From CAIVPM01 sp964477265 (lineage in GTDB: Bacteria > Bacteroidota > Bacteroidia > Chitinophagales > Chitinophagaceae): a stretch of DNA of 64,000 nt. The stretch is from assembly GCA_964477265.1 (NCBI GenBank), contig CAYZDJ010000012.1:22070-86069 (forward strand). Direction: 5' to 3'. Both the position numbers and the translations under genes were made by a program. Shown here piece after piece: positions 35,557 to 43,901 of this stretch (the first letter of the stretch is position 1; each line of letters starts with the position of its first letter). The notes beneath the pieces were generated by a model, which saw only the letters and a program-made list of their open reading frames with translations, searched no databases and was not told the DNA's origin.

Positions 35557-36009
35557 TTACAATAAATCCTGCCTTTCAAAATCGAAAGTAACAGCTTGCT
35601 TAAGTTGATTTTTATAATTATTTATTTTTACCCAATATATTATCCAGCATACTAAAAAACCAAGACTTGCCAGAGAACCAAAAAATGGAATAATACTACA
35701 CAATTGCAATGCACACATTGTAATGCCAATGCCTGCACCAGGTCTGCTTTCAGACAAAGGAACATTTTTTACAAGGGCTTCGGCACGTATAGAATCAGCA
35801 ATGTTGTTGACAACAATAAAATGGTATATCCAATTAAAAAAAGGAATAAACAATAACCACACATTGGCTGGTGCCATTTTTCTGTTTTCGGGCGAAATTG
35901 TTTTTAATGTATTCTGTAGCGTAATTAAATAAAAAACAAATGGAATTAAAAAAATAAGGATTGCAACTATTGCTATAAGAATAAGAAAATCATCGGATTT
36001 GTTGAACAT
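35557..36009 (-). CDS. Small polytopic membrane protein, unknown
   Basis: 150 residues with three to four hydrophobic segments (about 8-30, 48-68, 92-108, 112-130). The loop N-R-K-M-A-P-A-N-V-W-L-L-F-I-P-F-F-N is reminiscent of DUF4328-like or interferon-induced-transmembrane-like small membrane proteins, but I cannot assign it firmly. It lies alone between dcd and the M42 gene. No function can be proposed. Confidence 0.6.
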   Translation of the reverse strand: MFNKSDDFLILIAIVAILIFLIPFVFYLITLQNTLKTISPENRKMAPANVWLLFIPFFNWIYHFIVVNNIADSIRAEALVKNVPLSESRPGAGIGITMCALQLCSIIPFFGSLASLGFLVCWIIYWVKINNYKNQLKQAVTFDFERQDLL

Positions 36010-36101
36010 AATTTTATCATTTTTTTGTTATAAATAGTTAAGTGTTTAAAGATTATTTTAACGACTAAATTCTGTGTTATCTGTGCTATCTGTGAGAGTT
36101 G

Positions 36102-36638
36102 CTAAAACTTATTCTTCCACATCATACTTTCTATTGGCTTATTGGGTTGCCCACTGTATTTGGCGTTTTGCTTTTGATTGTATTTTACTTCAATTTCACC
36201 ATCAACAGGAAAATAAATTAGTTGTCCAATAGGCATTCCTTTGTAAATACGAACTGGCTGTTTAACTGAAATTTCTAAAGTCCAGTTACCACAAAACCCA
36301 ACATCTCCTTTACCAGCAGTTGCATGTATATCAATGCCCAAGCGACCTGTAGAAGACTTGCCTTCTAAAAAAGGAACATGTGCATGTGTTTCTGTATATT
36401 CTAAAGTAACGCCAAGGTAGAATTCATTTGGCAATAAAACAAAGCCTTCATCGGGTATTTCAAAAGCTTCAATTTTATTGTGCTTTTTTGCGTCTAATTC
36501 TGCATCAACATATTTAGCCAGTGTGCTGCCTAAATGTACATCATAGCTGTTGCTACCTAAATCTGCACGATTATATGGAGTGATTTTTATAGTTCCTTTT
36601 TCTATTTCTTCTAAAATTCTTTTGTCAGTTAAAATCAT
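36102..36638 (-). CDS. dcd: dCTP deaminase
   Basis: 178 residues. It converts dCTP to dUTP for thymidylate synthesis. The trimeric dUTPase-like fold is shown by S-N-S-Y-D-V-H-L-G near residue 30, G-K-S-S-T-G-R-L-G-I-D in the middle, and W-T-L-E-I-S with the Glu at the catalytic position. Length is slightly below E. coli Dcd (193), as in other Bacteroidota. A CTGTGTTATCTGTG repeat lies just downstream (about 36070-36095). Confidence 0.94.
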   Translation of the reverse strand: MILTDKRILEEIEKGTIKITPYNRADLGSNSYDVHLGSTLAKYVDAELDAKKHNKIEAFEIPDEGFVLLPNEFYLGVTLEYTETHAHVPFLEGKSSTGRLGIDIHATAGKGDVGFCGNWTLEISVKQPVRIYKGMPIGQLIYFPVDGEIEVKYNQKQNAKYSGQPNKPIESMMWKNKF

Positions 36639-36747
36639 GTTGAAAGATTTATGATGTTTGGTACATACAAATATTAGTTAACATTTATTATTTGTGGCAA
36701 CCTTGCAAATAAAATTCTTTATTCGTTATAAAATATCAAATTTGCTT

Positions 36748-37377
36748 GTGCCTTTGTTTTATCAACAACATATTAACCACCACACCCAACTTGCTATTTG
36801 GAAAATAGAGGAAGGCGAAGATTTTTTCTTGCAGAAAGTAGCACCACAAAGAGGCATAAGCAATTTGCACAAAAGGCTGCAACACTTGGCAGCAAGGTAT
36901 TTGCTTTGTTTTTTGTATGATGATTTTGCAATAAATAGTGTAGATGTTACTGCAACAGGAAAACCCTTTTTGCCAGATAATAAATATAGGTTCTCAATAT
37001 CTCACAGTAAAAATTATGCAGCTGTAATTGTAAGCAAGGAAAAAAATGTTGCAATTGATATTGAAATGCTTGATAATAAGGTTGAAAAAATTTTGCATAA
37101 ATTTTTGAGTGAGGGAGAAAATCAAAAAATGCTTAAAACTATTGACAATAAAGCATTTCATAATTTACCAACCTTGCTTTGGTCGACAAAGGAAACAATG
37201 TTTAAGTTTTATGCCAAAGGAAATGTGGACTTTAAAACCATGCTTAAAGTTGATATTGATTCTTTAAATGAGCAATCTGTTAAAGCTTTGATAGATATTG
37301 ATAAAATAAAAATCTCACTTAATATTTTTTATAAAATACTAAGTGAGGTTTGTATTACTTATGCTGTTGAAAGCTAA
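36748..37377 (+). CDS. 4'-phosphopantetheinyl transferase superfamily protein
   Basis: 209 residues from the GTG at 36748 (P-L-F-Y-Q-Q-H next). A GTG at 36694 would add 18 residues with no family likeness, so the inner GTG is preferred. The motifs F-S-I-S-H-S-K-N-Y-A-A, V-A-I-D-I-E (metal Asp and Glu) and W-S-T-K-E-T-M-F-K are those of Sfp-type transferases, which attach the CoA arm to acyl or peptidyl carrier proteins. No carrier-protein gene is nearby. Confidence 0.86.
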   Translation: MPLFYQQHINHHTQLAIWKIEEGEDFFLQKVAPQRGISNLHKRLQHLAARYLLCFLYDDFAINSVDVTATGKPFLPDNKYRFSISHSKNYAAVIVSKEKNVAIDIEMLDNKVEKILHKFLSEGENQKMLKTIDNKAFHNLPTLLWSTKETMFKFYAKGNVDFKTMLKVDIDSLNEQSVKALIDIDKIKISLNIFYKILSEVCITYAVES

Positions 37378-37389
37378 TGTTTATAATAC

Positions 37390-37749
37390 TTATACACCAA
37401 ATTGCTTAAGGTGATGATCGAAGTGTTTCCATTGGCTATAGCCCCATTCGTAAGCAGTTAATTTACCAAATGCAGGATGCCTTAAGCCATCAATCTTTGC
37501 TTCTCCATTTTCTATAAATTTATTAATGCGTGATAGAACATTTTGTTTTTCCAATTCAAATTCTCTCATATCGGTTATAATAAATTCTTTGGCTGTTGGT
37601 AAACTTTGTTTGTAAGGTTTATTCTCCATTACCTTTTTCTTGATTATTGGGGCAAGTATTTTTAAAATAAACGGTGGCTTGATATTTACATCGCCTGTTG
37701 CAGTACCTAACGCATCGTTACAGTGCTTTAACATTTGTGCTACATTCAT
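37390..37749 (-). CDS. DUF1569 (DinB-like) protein, start uncertain
   Basis: At least 119 residues from the first ATG (37749). The frame stays open 33 codons further, to 37848, and that extension reads ...I-I-Q-R-I-N-K-L-K-P-E-T-Q-R-L-W-G-K before the ATG, which is how DUF1569 proteins normally begin. No ATG, GTG or TTG exists in the extension; ATA and ATT are the only near-starts. Either a rare start codon is used or the start has been lost and the gene is decaying. The family is a metal-binding DinB-like four-helix fold (M-L-K-H-C-N-D-A-L, K-H-F-D-H-H). Confidence 0.75.
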   Translation of the reverse strand: MNVAQMLKHCNDALGTATGDVNIKPPFILKILAPIIKKKVMENKPYKQSLPTAKEFIITDMREFELEKQNVLSRINKFIENGEAKIDGLRHPAFGKLTAYEWGYSQWKHFDHHLKQFGV

Positions 37750-37851
37750 TTTGCCCCAAAGCCTTTGCGTTTCTGGCTTTAGCTTATTAATTCTTTGAAT
37801 GATCTCTTGTGTAACCTGTTGTTCAAATAAACTTGGTATATTTAATATTTA

Positions 37852-38640
37852 TTAGTTAAGCTTAATCTCAAAAAGTAAAGGATAATTCTTGCCTGTTATA
37901 TAAAATGTTTTTGCTTTTTTATTATAAGCAATGCCATTCAATACATCAGCATTAGGGCATTGATTGGCTATTGATGTTAAATCATATTTAGCAACTACTT
38001 TACCTTGTTTTGGGTCAATCTTTACAATATAGTTTGTTTGCCAAATATTGGCATAAATAAAGCCATCAACATATTCCAATTCATTAATATTTCCAAGTGG
38101 TCCATTCTCGTCAAATATAGATTTTACAGTCTCTTCAGCAAATGTTGTTGCGTTCCTGTAGCTTAAATTATTGGTACCATTACTCATTATAATTTGCTTG
38201 CCATCATTCGTCATTCCCCAGCCTTCACCTTTGTAAGTAAACTCACTTAACTTCTTTAATGTTTTAGCATCAAACACAAAACCTTTTTCTGTTTGATAAG
38301 TTACCATAAACAATTTATTATTGATAATAGTAATGCCTTCGCCAAAATACTTTTTGTCTATATCAATTTTTTGCAAATCTTTTCCTGTCTTCAAATCAAC
38401 TTTTGCCAATTTGCTTTGCCCATTTAAACCTGTGCTTTCATACATTGTACTATCAACATATTCCAATCCTTCAGTAAAAGAAGTTGTGTTGTGAGGATAT
38501 TGTGCAATAACCTGAAACTGTGGCTTAGCTTCTGCTTCTGTAGTTGGTGTAGAAGTATTGCTGTCATTGGTTTCTACGCTACTATTATTACAAGATATAG
38601 TTGCTAAAAAACAAAATGATATAAGTGAAAGTATTTTCAT
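37852..38640 (-). CDS. Glutaminyl-peptide cyclotransferase, lipoprotein
   Basis: 262 residues. A lipoprotein signal (M-K-I-L-S-L-I-S-F-C-F-L-A-T-I-S-C) gives Cys-17. The rest is a five-bladed propeller of the plant/bacterial glutaminyl-cyclase type (P-H-N-T-T-S-F-T-E-G-L-E-Y, Y-E-S-T-G-L, F-G-E-G-I-T, N-I-N-E-L-E-Y, V-L-N-G-I-A-Y). It turns N-terminal Gln into pyroglutamate on exported proteins. Several exported proteins in this window have Gln right after the predicted cleavage site, so the activity makes sense here. Confidence 0.9.
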   Translation of the reverse strand: MKILSLISFCFLATISCNNSSVETNDSNTSTPTTEAEAKPQFQVIAQYPHNTTSFTEGLEYVDSTMYESTGLNGQSKLAKVDLKTGKDLQKIDIDKKYFGEGITIINNKLFMVTYQTEKGFVFDAKTLKKLSEFTYKGEGWGMTNDGKQIIMSNGTNNLSYRNATTFAEETVKSIFDENGPLGNINELEYVDGFIYANIWQTNYIVKIDPKQGKVVAKYDLTSIANQCPNADVLNGIAYNKKAKTFYITGKNYPLLFEIKLN

Positions 38641-38657
38641 TTTTAAAACGAAGTAGG

Positions 38658-39161
38658 TTATTTGATATTATTGCGTAGAGAGTTTAGTTGGTTTATATCA
38701 TCAATGTCCTTGGGACGTGCTGTTGCTTTTTTGTTACTCATTAAATCTTCAAAGCAAATAAAACTAATTTCAGTTTCCTCTATTTTAACTGTTTCTCTTT
38801 TTTCAAAGGAAACACTGAATTTTTCTAAACCAATTACACTTGGTAAAAAATCTAATGTAAAATTTGTCTGATTTAATTTAAAAAAAGATTTCAGGGGATT
38901 TGGTGTTTGCTCTTTTTTATATGCAGTAACATCTAAACCTAAATCACTTAATGCATTTAATAAACTATAATAATTGGGGTAAGTTGGTTGATACCAGATA
39001 TCAAAATCTTCTTTAGATAAAATATTGCCATAACTATCTGTCGTCATTCTTGAATAACCATAAAAAGAGACTGCAAAACCTCCAACTATCAAAAACTTAA
39101 CATTGTGTTTTTGCAAAATATTGCAAATGGAGAGTATGTCTTTGAATTTGTGGTGGTTCAT
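38658..39161 (-). CDS. Nucleotidyltransferase-fold protein of a two-gene module
   Basis: 167 residues. V-G-G-F-A-V-S-F-Y-G-Y (residues 27-37) is the G-G/S-type helix of the polymerase-beta nucleotidyltransferase fold, and K-E-D-F-D-I-W (51-57) provides the D-x-D-like metal site. A third acidic position may be L-D-F-L (about 103-106). Related proteins include AbiEii/MNT-type toxins or antitoxins that transfer nucleotides to tRNA or partner proteins. The start follows directly on the stop of a 56-residue gene, a tight two-gene arrangement. Confidence 0.75.
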   Translation of the reverse strand: MNHHKFKDILSICNILQKHNVKFLIVGGFAVSFYGYSRMTTDSYGNILSKEDFDIWYQPTYPNYYSLLNALSDLGLDVTAYKKEQTPNPLKSFFKLNQTNFTLDFLPSVIGLEKFSVSFEKRETVKIEETEISFICFEDLMSNKKATARPKDIDDINQLNSLRNNIK

Positions 39162-39332
39162 TTATTTTTTAGATTTATCAGTCACAGCAACCTTTACGCT
39201 GTGTAATTTGATGTAATCTACAAAAGCTTTAAACTCGCCGAATCTTTTCTCTGCCTCAACTGCGTTTGTCGAAATTTTAGCATCGTAGGCCTTTAATTCT
39301 TCAAAAGTTTCAAATTTTAATAGCTTGTTCAT
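39162..39332 (-). CDS. Small 56-residue protein paired with the nucleotidyltransferase
   Basis: 56 residues, M-N-K-L-L-K-F-E-T-F-E-E-L at the start and T-D-K-S-K-K at the end. It is predicted almost wholly helical with charged residues, and Lys-rich at its C-terminus. Its TAA is immediately followed by the ATG of the nucleotidyltransferase gene, implying translational coupling. No known family is recognised. The size and pairing resemble an antitoxin or accessory subunit, but this is inference from context. Confidence 0.68.
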   Translation of the reverse strand: MNKLLKFETFEELKAYDAKISTNAVEAEKRFGEFKAFVDYIKLHSVKVAVTDKSKK

Positions 39333-39355
39333 GATAGACAAATATAAAGAATAAT

Positions 39356-40453
39356 CTACACATTAAACCTAAAGTGCATCACATCACCATCTTTCACAAT
39401 ATATTCTTTTCCTTCAATGCGTAGCTTGCCAACTTCCCTGCAAGCAGCCTCACTTTTATACTGTACAAAATCATTATAAGAAATTACTTCTGCTTTAATA
39501 AAACCTTTTTCAAAGTCAGTGTGTATAACGCCTGCAGCTTGTGGTGCTTTCCAGCCATTATGAATTGTCCATGCTCTTACTTCCTGCACACCTGCTGTAA
39601 AATAAGTTTCAAGATTAAGTAATTTATATGCACTTTGTATTAAACGATTTAATGCAGGTTCTTTCATTCCATATTCTTCCATAAACATTAATCTGTCATC
39701 AATATTATCCATAGATGCAATTTGTTCCTCAACATTATTGCACATTACAATTACTTCTGCATCTTCATCTTTAACACCAGCTTTTAATGCTTCACTAAAT
39801 TTATTTCCTGTGTGCATACTTGCTTCATCAACGTTTGCTACATATAAAACTCGCTTATCTGTAAGGCACATTAAATCTGCAATGGCAAGCTTTTCTTCTT
39901 TTGTTAAATCAAGGCTTCGCAAATTTTTACCATTATCTAAATGCGTTTTACATCGTTGCAAAATCTCAGCCTCAACCTTCATTTTAGGGTCAGTTTTGCT
40001 TAACTTTTCACACTTAGAAAGCTTGCGTTCAATGCCATCTAAATCCTTTAACTGAAGCTCTGTGTCAATAATATCTTTATCTCCCATAGGATTAATTACA
40101 CCTTCATCACGCAACACATTCTCATCTTCAAAGCATCTTATAACGTGAATGATAGCATCTACTTCACGGATATTAGCAAGGAATTTATTACCCAAACCTT
40201 CTCCTTTGCTTGCACCTTTTACAAGACCAGCGATATCAACTATTTCAAGTTGTGTTGGTATTACTTTTTGTGGTTGCACCAAATTTTTCAACACATCAAG
40301 TCTTTCATCTGGAACATCTACCAATCCTACATTTGGTTCAATGGTACAAAATCTATAATTACTTGCCTGTGCCTTTGCACTATTGCTAACTGCATTAAAC
40401 AATGTTGATTTACCTACGTTGGGAAGACCAACAATTCCTGCTTGTAAAGCCAT
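39356..40453 (-). CDS. ychF: YchF/OLA1-type ribosome-associated ATPase
   Basis: 365 residues. G1 motif G-L-P-N-V-G-K-S-T-L-F (9-19), G3 D-I-A-G-L-V-K-G-A, and the altered G4 motif N-V-D-E that gives ATP rather than GTP preference are present. A coiled-coil insertion (about 140-200) and a C-terminal TGS domain follow. YchF binds ribosomes and takes part in stress responses. Full length and single gene. Confidence 0.96.
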   Translation of the reverse strand: MALQAGIVGLPNVGKSTLFNAVSNSAKAQASNYRFCTIEPNVGLVDVPDERLDVLKNLVQPQKVIPTQLEIVDIAGLVKGASKGEGLGNKFLANIREVDAIIHVIRCFEDENVLRDEGVINPMGDKDIIDTELQLKDLDGIERKLSKCEKLSKTDPKMKVEAEILQRCKTHLDNGKNLRSLDLTKEEKLAIADLMCLTDKRVLYVANVDEASMHTGNKFSEALKAGVKDEDAEVIVMCNNVEEQIASMDNIDDRLMFMEEYGMKEPALNRLIQSAYKLLNLETYFTAGVQEVRAWTIHNGWKAPQAAGVIHTDFEKGFIKAEVISYNDFVQYKSEAACREVGKLRIEGKEYIVKDGDVMHFRFNV

Positions 40454-40454
40454 T

Positions 40455-40493
40455 CTATTTACGATTTATTGATTTTAGATTTACGATTTATAT
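40455..40493. repeat. Heptamer-type repeat (TTTACGA units)
   Basis: CGATTTA/TGATTTT/AGATTTA units with a seven-base period lie directly upstream of ychF. Confidence 0.5.
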
Positions 40494-40602
40494 TCCTATT
40501 TCCAACTCATCACTTCTTTAAAAGTTTGCAAATATAGTGGTTGCTTTTTTGCCTTAAATTGAAATATAATCATTGTAACTGAATTGAAACTAACATTGCA
40601 AA

Positions 40603-41202
40603 ATGACTAATGAACACAGGTACTTTATATTGAACAAGCCTTACAATATGGTATCGCAGTTTATTAGTAGCCATCCTGTAAAATTATTGGGTCAAATCAA
40701 TTTTAATTTTCCTGAAGGCACACATGCTATTGGTAGATTAGACAACCATTCTGAAGGTTTGCTATTGCTTACCACTAATACAAAAATTACCAAACTTTTA
40801 TTTGAAGGAAAGAAAAAACACAAGCGAGTTTATAAAGTTTTAGTGTTGCACAAAGTGAGTGAAGAAACTGTTGAGAAAATCAAAAATGGTGTTGAGTTTA
40901 AAGCACGTGGTGGTGTTATGTACACATCAACGCCCTGCGAAGCAGAAATTATTGATGAGCCAGATTTTATCTTTCCATCGCCCTACAAAAAAAGCATTTA
41001 CCAGCAATATACCTGGCTACAAATAACCTTAACAGAAGGCAAGTACAGGCAAATAAGGAAAATGGTTGCCAATGTTGGTCACAGGTGTGTGAGGCTTGTA
41101 AGAACAAGTATTGAAGATATTACTATTGATGGTATTGATGCTGGTGCTGTAAAGGAAATTGATGAACAGAGTTTCTTCAAACTACTGAAAATTGAGCATT
41201 AA
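40603..41202 (+). CDS. RNA pseudouridine synthase (RsuA/RluE family)
   Basis: 199 residues. The catalytic segment A-I-G-R-L-D-N-H-S-E-G-L-L-L-L-T (about 45-60) contains the essential Asp. Later motifs K-V-Y-K-V-L-V and E-G-K-Y-R-Q-I-R-K-M complete the fold. There is no N-terminal S4 domain, as in RluE, which modifies 23S rRNA helix 93; an equivalent target is likely but not proven. Its stop overlaps the stop of the convergent nuclease gene in a TTAA. Confidence 0.9.
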   Translation: MTNEHRYFILNKPYNMVSQFISSHPVKLLGQINFNFPEGTHAIGRLDNHSEGLLLLTTNTKITKLLFEGKKKHKRVYKVLVLHKVSEETVEKIKNGVEFKARGGVMYTSTPCEAEIIDEPDFIFPSPYKKSIYQQYTWLQITLTEGKYRQIRKMVANVGHRCVRLVRTSIEDITIDGIDAGAVKEIDEQSFFKLLKIEH

Positions 41203-42554
41203 ATAACTATTACACTTTCTGGGTTATTGAAAACATAGTTATTGATATAGGAAAGCACAGTAAAGTTTTCTGGATATTGAATTAAATGCTGTTTTATTTT
41301 TTCTAAGTATTTTATCTTTTGTTTGTTGTTATTTGTTTTATGATTTAAAGGTTTAATTACTTTTTGACTCTCAATTTTACCCATTCCCCAAAACTTTCCT
41401 TCCTCAATTAATACATAATTATTTGTTCCATCGTGCACCAAATAAGTTTGTCTGATTGCTGTAGCATCTTTAATTATATCATCAATTTTTTTATTATGAT
41501 TTTTTAATGAAGGTAGTTTTTCCTGTTCTTCTTTGCTTAAAAAAAACATTGATAAATGAATGTCATGCAGATTGCAAAGTTGTGTCAGGAACTGCCTGGC
41601 TTCTACAAGTAAACCAAATGACTGCAAGGGTTTCAGCAGTTTCTTTTTATTATCAATAGCAAGTCTTTTATAGCCAAGGCTGTCTTCAAACATAAAAATA
41701 CCATATTGCCTTTCGTAATATTTTTGGCTTTTATTAAACTTTGGCCAAAGCCTTTTTATTTCAATACTTTCAAATATTTGTGCAGTTAAGTCACTACTAC
41801 ATTCTTTCCAACTTATGTTATAAATCTCTTTTAAAAAATCTTGTTTTTGTTTTGATGTTTTGTTATTACTAAAGTGAGATGCAATTCTTTTTTTAAGGTT
41901 AACTGCTTTACCCACGTAAATAATTTTTTCTTTGTTGTTATAAAAATAATATACACCAGGTAGTGATGGAATTTTTTCTGCAAGGCTTGTGTTTATTAAG
42001 TTTGGTGGCAAATATTGCAATGCCTTCCTTCGTTTGGTCAGCTTGTCAACTTCCTTGTCTTTATCATTTGCCAAAATTAATTCAAACAACTTTGTGGTAG
42101 CTTCAGCGTCTCCAATTGCTCTATGCCTTGCTGTATTTTCTATATTAAAATGCTTGCTTAAATTACCTAATCCATATTTATGCAAACCAGGAAAAATTTT
42201 TCGTGATAACTTTACTGTACAAATTTTGGGTAAGTCAATTTCAAAGCCTGCGGTTTTTAAATGTTGCTTTACAAAGCTGTAATCAAAATTTACATTGTGT
42301 GCAATAAAAACCCTGTCTTTAATAAGGTTGTAAATGTTAGGTGCCACATCGTTAAACTTTGGTGCAGTGGCAACCATAGCATTGGTAATGCCAGTCATAT
42401 TTTGCACATACCAGTTTATTGGAGATTCAGGATTGATAAGGGTTGTGTAGCGACCCTCTACCTGGTTGCCATTATGCAAAATGATAGCAATTTCTGTTAT
42501 GCAATTTTTTGTGCCATAACCACCGGTTGTTTCTATATCTACAATTGCAAACAT
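41199..42554 (-). CDS. DEDDh exonuclease / GIY-YIG nuclease fusion protein
   Basis: 451 residues. Residues 1-170 are a DnaQ-type 3'-5' exonuclease (V-D-I-E-T-T-G-G, H-N-V-N-F-D-Y, H-R-A-I-G-D-A). Residues 195-280 are a GIY-YIG endonuclease in UvrC/Cho style (P-G-V-Y-Y-F-Y, I-Y-V-G-K-A-V-N-L-K-K-R-I). The rest is a UvrC-like C-terminal region. Fusions of this order are known in Bacteroidota and Actinobacteria and are thought to act in DNA repair. It overlaps the pseudouridine synthase gene by four bases, tail to tail. Confidence 0.9.
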   Translation of the reverse strand: MFAIVDIETTGGYGTKNCITEIAIILHNGNQVEGRYTTLINPESPINWYVQNMTGITNAMVATAPKFNDVAPNIYNLIKDRVFIAHNVNFDYSFVKQHLKTAGFEIDLPKICTVKLSRKIFPGLHKYGLGNLSKHFNIENTARHRAIGDAEATTKLFELILANDKDKEVDKLTKRRKALQYLPPNLINTSLAEKIPSLPGVYYFYNNKEKIIYVGKAVNLKKRIASHFSNNKTSKQKQDFLKEIYNISWKECSSDLTAQIFESIEIKRLWPKFNKSQKYYERQYGIFMFEDSLGYKRLAIDNKKKLLKPLQSFGLLVEARQFLTQLCNLHDIHLSMFFLSKEEQEKLPSLKNHNKKIDDIIKDATAIRQTYLVHDGTNNYVLIEEGKFWGMGKIESQKVIKPLNHKTNNNKQKIKYLEKIKQHLIQYPENFTVLSYINNYVFNNPESVIVI

Positions 42555-42637
42555 TTTATTTATAAAGATGCAATGCTAAAATAAAATTGCAATTAACATA
42601 TTAAAATAAAATTGAATAATTTTTTAAAAAACGTGGG

Positions 42638-43129
42638 TTAATGAGGAAAATAAGTTAGCATATCTGTAGATGAAACATTTGTAAAGCTAGCTTGCCTAAG
42701 CATTGTAACCAATTGACCACGATGATAACTTGAATGATTGAACACATGAGCAAAGGCATGATAAAATTGCATGGTATTTATATCGCCTTTCAGCCTTTTG
42801 AAAGTAAAAGTTTTGTTCAAATCTTCTTCATTCATTTGTTCAACAAACTGCAAAATATTTTTAGAAACCTGTTGCCATATGGAAATTAGCTCATCTTTTG
42901 TTCCTGCAAATTCATTGCTTAAAAAAGTCAGGTTCTCTTTTAACTGCCATCTTTCAAGCCATATTTTTTCTGCTCCTGCAATATGGATACATGTATCTGC
43001 TATGTTGTTAAAGCTGCTTGTAATATGCTGTTGCCATTGGGTTTCATCAATTTGCTGCAGCCAATTTAAAACAATATCGTTTGCCCAAATATTGTATTTA
43101 GCTAATTCAATAAAATATGGCTTTGTCAT
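42638..43129 (-). CDS. DinB-family protein
   Basis: 163 residues, four-helix bundle with the three metal-binding His positions visible: H-I-A-G-A-E (about 48-53), and H-V-F-N-H-S-S-Y-H-R-G-Q-L (about 128-140). The W-A-N-D and I-A-D-T-C-I-H-I patterns are typical. DinB proteins include thiol-dependent transferases (bacillithiol S-transferases) and many of unknown role. It follows the CoA-transferase gene by 20 bases. Confidence 0.88.
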   Translation of the reverse strand: MTKPYFIELAKYNIWANDIVLNWLQQIDETQWQQHITSSFNNIADTCIHIAGAEKIWLERWQLKENLTFLSNEFAGTKDELISIWQQVSKNILQFVEQMNEEDLNKTFTFKRLKGDINTMQFYHAFAHVFNHSSYHRGQLVTMLRQASFTNVSSTDMLTYFPH

Positions 43130-43149
43130 AAAAAACGTGTTTTAATAAA

Positions 43150-43842
43150 CTATAAACGGGTAGTCCTTCTTTCAATTCTTTTCTCATAACCCTTGCCTTC
43201 AAAAACCCTGTGAACATATACACCAGCCACATCAATTTGTTCAGGGTCAAGTTCACCAGGTTGTACCAAATGTTCTACTTCTGCAATAGTTATATCGCCA
43301 GCTTTTGCCATGCTTGTGCTAAAATTTCTTGTGCTGCCTTTAAAAACCAAATTGCCCAATGTATCACCTTTCCATGCTTTTACAATTGCAAAGTTGGCGT
43401 GCAATGCATATTCCATCAGGTGCATTTTATTATTAAATTCTCTTTCTTCTTTGCCTTGTGCAATTTCAGTTCCATAACCTGCAGGTGTGTAAAATGCTGG
43501 AATGCCCATGCCTGCCATTTGTATGCGTGTTGCAAGTGTGCCTTGTGGAATTAAATCAACTTCAAGCTCACCACTTAAAAGTTGCCTTTCAAACTCTGCA
43601 TTTTCGCCAACATAACTACTCATCATTTTTTTTATCTGGCGAGTTTGCAGCAATAATCCTAAACCAAAATCATCAACACCAGCATTGTTGCTAATGCAGG
43701 TTAAATTTTTCACTCCCTTTGAAACCAATGCTGCTATTGTGTTTTCAGGAATTCCATTTAACCCAAAGCCACCAAGCATTAAAGTATTACCATCTTTAAT
43801 ATCAAATATTGCATCAAGTGCATTTGCAAAAACTTTATTCAT
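43150..43842 (-). CDS. 3-oxoacid CoA-transferase subunit A
   Basis: 230 residues. The CoA-transferase family I subunit A signature is clear: L-G-G-F-G-L-N-G-I-P-E (23-33), I-S-N-N-A-G-V, G-T-L-A-T-R-I, G-Y-G-T-E-I-A-Q-G-K. It would move CoA between succinyl-CoA and acetoacetate or a related acid. The active-site Glu is on subunit B, which is normally the next gene; here a DinB gene follows instead, so subunit B must lie elsewhere or be lost. Confidence 0.93.
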   Translation of the reverse strand: MNKVFANALDAIFDIKDGNTLMLGGFGLNGIPENTIAALVSKGVKNLTCISNNAGVDDFGLGLLLQTRQIKKMMSSYVGENAEFERQLLSGELEVDLIPQGTLATRIQMAGMGIPAFYTPAGYGTEIAQGKEEREFNNKMHLMEYALHANFAIVKAWKGDTLGNLVFKGSTRNFSTSMAKAGDITIAEVEHLVQPGELDPEQIDVAGVYVHRVFEGKGYEKRIERRTTRL

Positions 43843-43843
43843 T

Positions 43844-43883
43844 TAGTTAGTAGTTAGTAGTTAGTAGTTAGTAGTTAGTAGTT
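43844..43883. repeat. TAGTTAG heptamer array (about 5.5 units)
   Basis: Perfect or near-perfect tandem TAGTTAG units begin one base beyond the start codon of the CoA-transferase gene, so they occupy its promoter region. Unit-number change by slippage could alter promoter spacing. Confidence 0.85.
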
Positions 43884-43901
43884 TTTGCTGCTTACTATTA
43901 T

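Noticed and set aside
36694..36747. GTG start at 36694 for the phosphopantetheinyl transferase
   Set aside because: The 18 extra residues do not match the family; the inner GTG gives the usual P-L-F-Y-Q-Q beginning.
43844..43883. Possible CRISPR-like array
   Set aside because: Seven-base tandem units with no spacers; no cas genes in the window.
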